Assembly (NCBI GenBank): GCA_943325515.2
Contig: CALPPS020000059.1
Span: 1-15,971, forward strand
DNA length: 15,971 bases
Reading direction: 5' to 3'
From: Flavobacterium psychrophilum
GTDB lineage: Bacteria > Bacteroidota > Bacteroidia > Flavobacteriales > Flavobacteriaceae
A model generated the notes under the pieces. It saw nothing but the letters and a program-made list of their open reading frames with translations. It had not been told where the DNA came from and searched no databases. A program made the position numbers and the translations under genes. How positions within the stretch are numbered: position 1 is the stretch's first letter; every line of letters starts with the position of its first letter. Shown here piece by piece: positions 6,817-12,246 of the stretch.

Positions 6817-7557
6817 TTATTTAATTTGTTCACTTGTTTTTCCAAACCTTCGTTCTCTTTTTTGATAGCTAATAATGGCTTCATATAAATCATCTTCTTT
6901 AAAATCGGGCCATAAAACATCTGTAAAATAAAATTCTGCATAAGCTATTTGCCAAAGCAGAAAATTACTAATTCTGTGTTCGCCACTGGTTCTAATCACT
7001 AAATCTACGTCAGGTAAATTGTGCGTGTAAAGATGCTGATTTATAATTGATTCATCAAGTGAGTCTATCGAAATTATATTATTTTTAACTTTATTGCTAA
7101 TAATTCTAACAGCATTTAACAATTCTTCTCTAGAGCCATAACTTAATGCTATGGTCAATGTCATTCTATTATTGTCTTTTGTTTTTTCAATTACTCCTAA
7201 AAGTTCTTCTTTTGCTTTAGATGGCAGCAAATCAATGTTTCCAATACAGTTTAATCGAATATTATTTTTTTGTAAAGTATCTAATTCTGTCTTTAATGAT
7301 GAAATCAAAAGCTTCATTAAAGTTTCAACCTCTAGTTTTGGGCGGTTCCAATTTTCTGTTGAAAAAGCATAAAGTGTTAAATTTTCAACACCAAGTTTTG
7401 CACAAGTTTCAACAGTTGATCTAACAGATTTTATTCCGTTTTCATGTCCAAATACTCTTAAAAAGCCTTTTTGTTTAGCCCAACGACCATTTCCGTCCAT
7501 AATAATGGCTAGATGTTTTGGTAAAGTGTCTTTATTTATTTTATCTAATAAGTTCAT
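6817..7557 (-). CDS. uppS: Isoprenyl transferase / di-trans,poly-cis-undecaprenyl diphosphate synthase
   Basis: 246 aa, normal length. It condenses isopentenyl diphosphate onto farnesyl diphosphate to make the C55 lipid carrier for peptidoglycan and surface polysaccharides. The signature H-L-A-I-I-M-D-G-N-G-R-W-A lies at residues 15-27, with D21 the Mg/diphosphate-binding aspartate. Y-A-F-S-T-E-N-W follows in the middle. The C-terminal R-T-S-G-E-x-R-x-S-N-F block spans 189-199, with R189 and R195 corresponding to the diphosphate-binding arginines. In that block H replaces the more usual Q (E-H-R rather than E-Q-R), a mild variation. The ATG is 3 nt after the stop of the DUF6089-like gene, and bamA begins at the 3' end, so it sits in the middle of an envelope-biogenesis operon. 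Confidence 0.96.
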   Translation of the reverse strand: MNLLDKINKDTLPKHLAIIMDGNGRWAKQKGFLRVFGHENGIKSVRSTVETCAKLGVENLTLYAFSTENWNRPKLEVETLMKLLISSLKTELDTLQKNNIRLNCIGNIDLLPSKAKEELLGVIEKTKDNNRMTLTIALSYGSREELLNAVRIISNKVKNNIISIDSLDESIINQHLYTHNLPDVDLVIRTSGEHRISNFLLWQIAYAEFYFTDVLWPDFKEDDLYEAIISYQKRERRFGKTSEQIK

Positions 7558-7560
7558 TTT

Positions 7561-8247
7561 CTAATCTGCGCAATAACATGGTTTTTCTGTAAAGGTGTAC
7601 GTTAATGTAAAACCTGAAAAAACATACCAATCTTTGCTGTTTACATTGCCAAATTTTAACGGCGCTAAATTTGTATTTTTTGGCATACTTCCATCTAAAT
7701 TATCGGTGAAAGTATATCTCGCTCCAACTTCAAATCCTAAAATAAAATTTTCTAAAACATTACTTTTAATTCCAACAATCATTGGGATTGCTAAGGAACT
7801 CGATTTATAGTCTATTTTCGTCTCTCCGCTTACTACAAACAATTCATTATATGCAAAATAGGATAATCCAGAATAGACATAAGGCGTTATTTTCTTTTGT
7901 AATGCCTCGTGTAAATTAAAATCAAAAAAATTAAATTCCATTCCAGCTGAAAATTCCATTATATTATTCTTGAATTTATATCCTCTTAAATTTCTTGCTG
8001 GAACATCTGAATCTGCATCATCTCCAGATATTTTTGACTGTGTAAGTGAAAATCTATACGAATGTCTCGGGCTTTTGTTCCATTTATATAAAACGCCCAC
8101 TGCCATTTGATTTGGTGAAACATAATTTGTTCTACCAACATCACCAACATAATTACTTCCACCCAAAAATAAGCCAATTTCATTAATTTGTGCGTTCAGA
8201 ATATTATGGAAAATCAAACCAAAAAATAATACTAAAATCTTTTTCAT
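7561..8247 (-). CDS. DUF6089-like predicted outer-membrane beta-barrel protein
   Basis: 228 aa from the ATG at 8247. Residues 1-20 are a signal peptide (M-K-K-I-L, hydrophobic core, ending I-L-N-A-Q). The mature part begins with a barrel-like strand, E-I-G-L-F-L-G-G-S-N-Y-V-G-D-V-G, then Y-V-S-P-N and G-V-L-Y-K-W-N, and continues with alternating strands (Y-V-Y-S-G-L-S-Y-F, G-F-E-V-G-A-R-Y-T-F-T-D). The C-terminus ends P-C-Y-C-A-D. This matches the DUF6089 family as I remember it: Bacteroidota outer-membrane barrels of unknown function often found directly before uppS-bamA. An in-frame TTG at 8268 is not the start, because that TTG is part of a TAnnTTTG promoter box. The 3-nt gap to uppS implies an operon. 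No function is claimed; a role in outer-membrane biogenesis is suggested only by position. Confidence 0.82.
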   Translation of the reverse strand: MKKILVLFFGLIFHNILNAQINEIGLFLGGSNYVGDVGRTNYVSPNQMAVGVLYKWNKSPRHSYRFSLTQSKISGDDADSDVPARNLRGYKFKNNIMEFSAGMEFNFFDFNLHEALQKKITPYVYSGLSYFAYNELFVVSGETKIDYKSSSLAIPMIVGIKSNVLENFILGFEVGARYTFTDNLDGSMPKNTNLAPLKFGNVNSKDWYVFSGFTLTYTFTEKPCYCAD

Positions 8248-8265
8248 TAAATTGAAAATAGCGTG

Positions 8266-8273
8266 CAAATATA
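8266..8273 (-). promoter_or_regulatory. Candidate -7 box for the DUF6089-like/uppS/bamA operon (TATATTTG)
   Basis: On the minus strand, 8273 to 8266 reads TATATTTG, an exact TAnnTTTG match, ending 18 nt before the ATG at 8247. No clear TTG is present 17-23 nt upstream. The position, at the head of a tightly packed five-gene block after a 165-nt gap, supports it as the operon promoter. Confidence 0.55.
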
Positions 8274-8317
8274 ATAATTCTCAGTACTTAAATCGCATGA
8301 ATTTTGTATTTCTACTA

Positions 8318-8350
8318 AATAAAAAAAAGTGCTTAGAACTATAGTTCTTA
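8318..8350 (-). terminator. Weak terminator-like palindrome after nadK
   Basis: A perfect 14-nt palindrome, AGAACTATAGTTCT, lies at 8335-8348. On the minus strand it is followed six bases later by a T8 tract (complement of about 8321-8328). The short stem (5 bp with a 4-nt loop) and the six-base gap make it a poor intrinsic terminator, but it is the only candidate in the gap between nadK and the DUF6089-like gene. It could instead be a protein-binding site. Confidence 0.3.
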
Positions 8351-8412
8351 CTAATAGTTATATTCTAAAACGAAAATTTTATAATTGTAGTATAATTTGA
8401 AGTGTTTTTTTT

Positions 8413-9294
8413 CTAATTCCTCTTGTCTTCTCCCCAAAGCAACTTGTTGCGAAGTGTTTTAAAAAAGCTTTCCTCAGGAATTTCTACCATATTAATTTTG
8501 AAAGGTGTTTTTTTGATTTTCAATTCAGAATTATTGTTTACTGAAGTAATTCTTGAATCTAAGGAAACTAAATATTGTTCTTCTCTTCCCGAAACTTTGA
8601 GTTTAATTTCTATATCATCTGGAATTACGAGTGGTCTTGCGTTTAGGTTATGAGGAGCTATTGGAGTAATCACTAATCCTTTAACTTCTGGAGTGAGAAT
8701 AGGACCACCACAACTAAGAGAATATCCTGTTGAGCCAGTTGGTGTGGAAATTATTAAACCATCAGCCCAATAGGAATTTAAATATTCACCATTCAAAAAA
8801 GTTTCAATCGTAATCATGGAAGTAGTTTCTTTTCTGCTCACAGAAATTTCATTCATAGCAAAATTGATGTCTATTTCTTCACAGTTTGGAAAGCATTCCA
8901 TGGATAAAAGTGTTCTTTCTGAGATGGTGTATTTTTTTTCTAAAATAATTTTCAGAAATAATTCAATGTTTTCTTTTTGAACGTTGGCTAAAAATCCAAG
9001 TCTTCCTGCATTTATTCCTAGAACCGGAATGCCAGTATCACGCACAAAAGTTGCTGCTCTTAATATTGTTCCGTCACCACCAATACTGATTAGAATATCA
9101 AAACTTTTATCTAAATCGGAATGAGAGTTAAACGTATTGTACTGTTTTTCAACAATTTTTTCTTCATATAATATTTTCAAAAACTTCTCTTCAATGACCA
9201 TTTCTACATGGTTTCTATTAAAAAAAACAAAAATATCTTTGATGATTGGTCGGGTATCGTTTTGATAATACTGTCCAAAGATGGCAACTTTCAT
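8413..9294 (-). CDS. nadK: NAD kinase
   Basis: 293 aa, normal length. It phosphorylates NAD+ to NADP+ in the cytoplasm and so sets the NADPH pool. The G-G-D-G-T motif lies at residues 72-76, with D74 the catalytic aspartate. N-A-G-R-L-G-F spans 95-101, and N148-E149 (N-E-I-S) binds the nicotinamide ribose. D-G at 178-179 and the glycine-rich T-P-T-G-S-T-G-Y-S at 184-192 complete the diagnostic set. The ATG at 9294 gives the usual start M-K-V-A-I-F-G. The gene follows the CBS-domain gene by 3 nt, so the two are almost certainly co-transcribed. A 165-nt gap with its own promoter box separates it from the next operon. Confidence 0.97.
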   Translation of the reverse strand: MKVAIFGQYYQNDTRPIIKDIFVFFNRNHVEMVIEEKFLKILYEEKIVEKQYNTFNSHSDLDKSFDILISIGGDGTILRAATFVRDTGIPVLGINAGRLGFLANVQKENIELFLKIILEKKYTISERTLLSMECFPNCEEIDINFAMNEISVSRKETTSMITIETFLNGEYLNSYWADGLIISTPTGSTGYSLSCGGPILTPEVKGLVITPIAPHNLNARPLVIPDDIEIKLKVSGREEQYLVSLDSRITSVNNNSELKIKKTPFKINMVEIPEESFFKTLRNKLLWGEDKRN

Positions 9295-9297
9295 AGA

Positions 9298-9957
9298 TTA
9301 CATGTTTAAATATTTATTTAAATATTCAGAACGTTCTTTTAAATTGTTCAAATAATCATCTTCTTGATGTTCAGAAACGATTTCGTAGTTATAACGTCTA
9401 AAAGTTTGAATAATTTCATTAATAGATCCAAGTGTTATTTTCACAGTAACTTGTACTTTTTCATTATTAGCCTCTGAAACAAAAGCACCAAGTAGTTTTC
9501 CATAATTGCTTTCTACAATTTGAGTAATTTGGCCCATAGAATAATCTGCAATAGGTTTTTCAACTATAATAATACTCCCTGTTTCTTTAAGAAATGGAGT
9601 TTCATTAAGAAATTTTATTACATCTGTAATTTCATAGTAGCCAACATATTTATTGTTTTCATCTAATATAGGAACAATGTTAGCATTATTTCGGGCAAAT
9701 ATTTCCAAAACATCTAACCAAATTGAAGAATTTCTAACAAAAAAACCTTCTAAAGCATAACGATAATCGGCGATGCTTTTTTGTGGCTCAAAGGTCTCAG
9801 CATCAACAAAAGCAATACATCCTTGATATATCTCATTATCCATTACCGGAAAATGGGAATAGGAAACATCAGCAAAAAAATCTTGAATTGCTGTTACATT
9901 TTCTGTGGTCGAAAACGGTTTGAAATCGTTGTTGATATATTTCGAAAGTAATCTCAT
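9298..9957 (-). CDS. CBS-domain-pair protein with a C-terminal ACT-like region
   Basis: 219 aa from the ATG at 9957. The frame stays open to another ATG at 10005, which would add 16 residues (M-S-Q-N-L-I-I-L...) with no family resemblance. At 9957 the protein starts R-L-L-S-K-Y-I-N-N-D-F-K-P-F, where CBS proteins of this type usually begin. Two CBS motifs follow: the first to about residue 75 (S-H-F-P-V-M-D-N) and the second at about 80-130 (N-A-N-I-V-P-I-L-D-E-N-N-K-Y-V-G-Y-Y-E-I-T-D-V). The last 85 residues (I-I-I-V-E-K-P-I-A-D-Y-S through F-R-R-Y-N-Y-E-I-V-S) look like an ACT-type small-molecule-binding fold. CBS pairs usually bind adenine nucleotides. Adjacency to nadK suggests sensing linked to NAD(P) or adenylate status, but that is inference. 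Confidence 0.85.
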   Translation of the reverse strand: MRLLSKYINNDFKPFSTTENVTAIQDFFADVSYSHFPVMDNEIYQGCIAFVDAETFEPQKSIADYRYALEGFFVRNSSIWLDVLEIFARNNANIVPILDENNKYVGYYEITDVIKFLNETPFLKETGSIIIVEKPIADYSMGQITQIVESNYGKLLGAFVSEANNEKVQVTVKITLGSINEIIQTFRRYNYEIVSEHQEDDYLNNLKERSEYLNKYLNM

Positions 9958-9994
9958 AAATGTGGCTTCTCTAAGCGACTGCAAAATAATCAAA

Positions 9995-10025
9995 TTTTGG
10001 GACATTAAGACTTAGTTTAACTTTG
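9995..10025 (+). promoter_or_regulatory. Candidate pdxJ promoter (TTTTG-N18-TAACTTTG)
   Basis: TTTTG at 9995-9999 is followed after 18 nt by TAACTTTG at 10018-10025. Both parts match the Bacteroidota consensus (TTG, 17-23 nt, TAnnTTTG). It overlaps the 5' end of the divergent CBS gene's reading frame. Transcription would begin near 10030 and give pdxJ a leader of about 130 nt. A second -7-like word, TATTTTTG, lies at 10026-10033 without a matching -33 element. Confidence 0.55.
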
Positions 10026-10027
10026 TA

Positions 10028-10134
10028 TTTTTGTCGAAATATTGATTTGCAATGAACGCGTAATCGTTTTTAGAATTAAAATGGGTAAAAATTCAATTTA
10101 ATTGAAATAAAACAATTCTAAAAATCGACAAAAA
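10028..10134 (+). repeat. Structured or MITE-like inverted-repeat segment in the pdxJ leader
   Basis: Three nested pairings are visible. The outer one is a perfect 10-bp inverted repeat, TTTTTGTCGA at 10028-10037 with TCGACAAAAA at 10125-10134. The middle one pairs 10064-10077 with 10114-10128 (14 bp with one bulged T at 10125). The inner one pairs TTCAAT at 10092-10097 with ATTGAA at 10101-10106. The whole segment is flanked by GTA on each side (10025-10027 and 10135-10137). It could be a structured 5' leader RNA or a short non-autonomous inverted-repeat element. It is not a terminator, since no T tract follows either arm. Confidence 0.55.
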
Positions 10135-10160
10135 GTATTCGTGGCTAAAAAAAGAAAAAA

Positions 10161-10874
10161 ATGACAAAATTAAGTGTAAACATTAACAAAATAGCGACTT
10201 TAAGAAATGCCCGCGGTGCGAATGTTCCCGATTTATGTCAAGTTGCTAAAGACATTCAAAAGTTTGGTGCACAAGGAATAACTATTCATCCAAGGCCAGA
10301 TGAAAGACATATTCGTTACCAAGATGCTCGTGATTTGAAATCGATTGTTTACACAGAATATAATATTGAAGGCAATCCACAACACAACTTTATCGATTTG
10401 GTGCTCGAATGTAAACCAACACAAGTAACATTGGTTCCTGATGCTATTGGGGCAATAACGTCATCAGCGGGTTGGGATACAATTACCCATCAAGAGTATT
10501 TATGCGAAGTAATTGCGGAATTTAAAAGGAACGGTGTAAGAACTTCAATTTTTGTTGACCCAAAATTAGCAATGATTGAAGGTGCCAAAAAAACAGGCAC
10601 TGACAGAATAGAATTATATACAGAAGAGTTCGCGCATCAATATAGTTTAGGAAATAAAGCCGGAATTGAATCTTATATAAAAGCAGCTGTTTTGGCAAAT
10701 GAATTAGGATTGGGAATTAATGCTGGTCATGATTTGAGTTTGGATAATATTAAATTCTTTAAAGAAAATATTCCAGGATTGTTAGAAGTGTCTATTGGTC
10801 ATGCTTTGATTTGTGAAGCGCTTTACCTTGGTTTAGATAATGTAGTGAATATGTATCTCAACAAATTAAAATGA
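10161..10874 (+). CDS. pdxJ: Pyridoxine 5'-phosphate synthase
   Basis: 237 aa, normal length. It condenses 1-deoxy-D-xylulose 5-phosphate with 3-amino-2-oxopropyl phosphate to give pyridoxine 5'-phosphate (DXP-dependent vitamin B6 pathway, cytoplasm). The start L-S-V-N-I-N-K-I-A-T-L-R-N-A-R-G (residues 4-19) corresponds to the family's V-N-I-D-H-I-A-T-L-R-N-A-R-G; D-H is replaced by N-K. I-H-P-R-P-D-E-R-H-I-R at 42-52 carries H43, R45 and H50. E70 matches the catalytic glutamate. G-I-N-A-G-H-D-L and the ending V-S-I-G-H-A-L-I-C-E-A are the phosphate-binding and C-terminal signatures. The ATG at 10161 follows an A/G-rich stretch (AAAGAAAAAA) that could act as a weak ribosome site. It is divergent from the CBS-nadK pair. 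Confidence 0.97.
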   Translation: MTKLSVNINKIATLRNARGANVPDLCQVAKDIQKFGAQGITIHPRPDERHIRYQDARDLKSIVYTEYNIEGNPQHNFIDLVLECKPTQVTLVPDAIGAITSSAGWDTITHQEYLCEVIAEFKRNGVRTSIFVDPKLAMIEGAKKTGTDRIELYTEEFAHQYSLGNKAGIESYIKAAVLANELGLGINAGHDLSLDNIKFFKENIPGLLEVSIGHALICEALYLGLDNVVNMYLNKLK

Positions 10875-10912
10875 TTTAGGATTGCTTATCGTAGATTTAA
10901 GATCTATTACAC

Positions 10913-10940
10913 TCTGCAATCAAAAATCTGCAATCAAAAA
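10913..10940 (+). repeat. Perfect 14-bp tandem duplication before the hydrolase gene
   Basis: The unit TCTGCAATCAAAAA occurs twice in direct contact (10913-10926 and 10927-10940), 13 nt before the hydrolase ATG. It lies in the 79-nt gap after pdxJ. Word-like intergenic repeats of this type seem common in Flavobacterium; I see no promoter or terminator here. Confidence 0.8.
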
Positions 10941-10953
10941 TAAAAAAAATTTT

Positions 10954-11715
10954 ATGTTGTATTCAAGAATAGAAGGGCAAGGCAAGCCATTAATTATCAT
11001 TCACGGTTTTCTAGGAATGAGCGATAACTGGAAATCATTTGGTGCTTTGTATGCTGCAGAAGGGTTTCAAGTACATATAATTGACTTGAGAAATCACGGT
11101 AAAAGTTTTCATTCCGATGAATTCAATTATACTGCTATGGCAAATGATGTTTTAGAATATTGTCAGCACTATAATCTATCAACTATTTCTATAATTGGTC
11201 ATTCTATGGGTGGGAAAGTAGCCATGCTTTTTGCTACAACCTATCCAGATTTAGTCGAAAAATTAGTAATTGCTGATATTGGACCAAAATATTATGCACC
11301 ACACCATCAAGATATTTTAGCCGGATTAAATGCTGTAGATTTTTCTACAAAACCAGATAGAGCAGAAGTAGAAGAAATAGTATACCCTTTTATTCCTGAT
11401 TTTGGCACACGCCAATTTTTAATGAAAAATCTCTTTTGGGTTGAACCAGGTCAACTGGCTTTCCGTTTTAATTTGCCCGTTTTTAATGCCAAAATTGAAA
11501 TTATTGGTGAAGCTTTACCTGAGGGAAATCATTTTAACCAACCAACACTTTTCATTCGTGGGGGAAACTCACGTTATATTTTAGATACCGATTTACCAGA
11601 AATAAAAAACCATTTTCCTGAATTTGAATTAGTTACCATTCCCAATGTTGGACACTGGTTGCATGCAGAAAATCCAAAGTTGTTTTTTGAAGAAACAGCA
11701 AGGTTTTTGAAATAA
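10954..11715 (+). CDS. Alpha/beta-fold hydrolase, YbfF-like esterase family
   Basis: 253 aa from the ATG at 10954. The in-frame upstream extension to 10882 would translate the intergenic 14-bp tandem repeat, so I reject it. The fold signature I-I-I-H-G-F-L-G-M-S-D-N-W (residues 14-26) supplies the oxyanion region. The nucleophile elbow is G-H-S-M-G-G at 82-87 (S84). The predicted acid is D108 in I-A-D-I-G-P, and the general base is H234 in V-G-H-W-L-H. The D-L-R-N-H-G-x-S segment (44-51) is typical of the YbfF/EstB-like branch of cytoplasmic esterases/thioesterases. The physiological substrate is unknown. It follows pdxJ by 79 nt on the same strand and may be co-transcribed; an esterase role is family-level inference. 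Confidence 0.88.
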   Translation: MLYSRIEGQGKPLIIIHGFLGMSDNWKSFGALYAAEGFQVHIIDLRNHGKSFHSDEFNYTAMANDVLEYCQHYNLSTISIIGHSMGGKVAMLFATTYPDLVEKLVIADIGPKYYAPHHQDILAGLNAVDFSTKPDRAEVEEIVYPFIPDFGTRQFLMKNLFWVEPGQLAFRFNLPVFNAKIEIIGEALPEGNHFNQPTLFIRGGNSRYILDTDLPEIKNHFPEFELVTIPNVGHWLHAENPKLFFEETARFLK

Positions 11716-11718
11716 AAA

Positions 11719-11784
11719 TAAGCCACAAATTCACAAATATTTTTTTATTTAAATTTTATAAAATATATTAGTGCATTAATCCCA
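11719..11784 (+). repeat. Eroded inverted repeat between the hydrolase and small membrane protein genes
   Basis: GCCACAAATTCACAAATAT near 11722-11740 is imperfectly complementary to the ATATTAGTGCATTAATCCC stretch near 11766-11784 (about 13 of 19 positions by eye), with an A/T-only centre. It resembles a decayed member of a Bacteroidota intergenic repeat family with GCCAC-AAATTCAC ends. It is the main content of the 94-nt gap. Confidence 0.4.
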
Positions 11785-11809
11785 AAACTATAAACAAAAT
11801 TAAATAGAA

Positions 11810-12154
11810 ATGAAACTACTACTAAGAATATTTATAACGGCCATTTTAGTATTGATAATAGCCCGATTCATGAAAGGAGTTATAGTCGATAAATTTATCA
11901 CAGCAGTAACGGTTGCTCTTGTATTGGGCTTACTCAACTTTTTTGTTAAACCCATCTTAGTGTTGTTTACACTACCTATAACATTCATCACCCTAGGTTT
12001 ATTTATGTTAGTTATAAATGCAATACTCATATTGCTTTGTGATCATTATGTAGATGGTTTTGAAATAAATTCTTTTTGGACAGCCATGTTGTTCAGTGTT
12101 ATCTTATCACTTTCGCAGTCATTGGTTTATAAAATAACAGGCGGCACAAAATAA
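11810..12154 (+). CDS. Small four-helix membrane protein (phage holin family IV / DUF360-like)
   Basis: 114 aa and very hydrophobic. Four membrane segments can be drawn: about residues 4-20, 28-46, 51-76 and 88-108. Short polar loops separate them, with K-G-V-I-V-D in the first and C-D-H-Y-V-D-G-F-E-I-N in the last. The motif F-V-K-P-I-L-V-L-F-T-L-P-I-T-F-I-T-L-G after helix 2 is characteristic of the family annotated as mycobacterial four-TM phage holin, superfamily IV. Despite that name, members are ordinary chromosomal inner-membrane proteins of unknown function across bacteria, and nothing else in the window is phage-like. It follows the hydrolase by 94 nt and is separated from tig by a palindrome and a candidate promoter. 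Confidence 0.85.
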   Translation: MKLLLRIFITAILVLIIARFMKGVIVDKFITAVTVALVLGLLNFFVKPILVLFTLPITFITLGLFMLVINAILILLCDHYVDGFEINSFWTAMLFSVILSLSQSLVYKITGGTK

Positions 12155-12182
12155 ACCGCTTAAAATCAATAAAAATAAAAAC

Positions 12183-12213
12183 TTGGTTGGGTTGCAGAAA
12201 TGTTATAATTTTG
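12183..12213 (+). promoter_or_regulatory. Candidate tig promoter (TTG-N20-TAATTTTG)
   Basis: TTG at 12183-12185 is followed after 20 nt by TAATTTTG at 12206-12213, a full match to the Bacteroidota consensus. The transcript would start near 12219, about 28 nt before the tig ATG at 12247. It is the best-formed promoter in the window and is interlocked with the palindrome at 12187-12221. Confidence 0.65.
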
Positions 12214-12221
12214 CAACCCAA
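12187..12221 (+). promoter_or_regulatory. Palindrome overlapping the tig promoter (operator or upstream terminator)
   Basis: TTGGGTTGCA at 12187-12196 is the exact reverse complement of TGCAACCCAA at 12212-12221. The pairing extends inward by three more pairs, one of them G-U, leaving a 9-nt loop; TTTT follows. The left arm fills the spacer after the -33 element, and the right arm runs from the end of the -7 box to the probable transcript start. It could be an operator for a dimeric regulator, or a weak terminator of the upstream transcript reusing the promoter DNA. Confidence 0.55.
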
Positions 12222-12246
12222 TTTTAGTAGGTAAAAAACACAAGAA

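Noticed and set aside
8248..8268. TTG start for the DUF6089-like protein
   Set aside because: The TTG is the end of a TATATTTG promoter box, and the ATG at 8247 directly begins a good signal peptide.
10026..10033. TATTTTTG as the main pdxJ -7 box
   Set aside because: Its distance to the nearest upstream TTG (26 nt) exceeds the usual spacing, whereas the adjacent TAACTTTG has an 18-nt spacing.
10052..10063. Tiny ATG-AAC-GCG-TAA frame in the pdxJ leader, as a leader peptide
   Set aside because: Three codons with no ribosome site or regulatory codon run; random occurrence is sufficient.
11810..12154. Phage or lysis module, because of the holin-family name
   Set aside because: The family name is historical. 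There is no endolysin, structural or integrase gene nearby, and the neighbours are all core genes.
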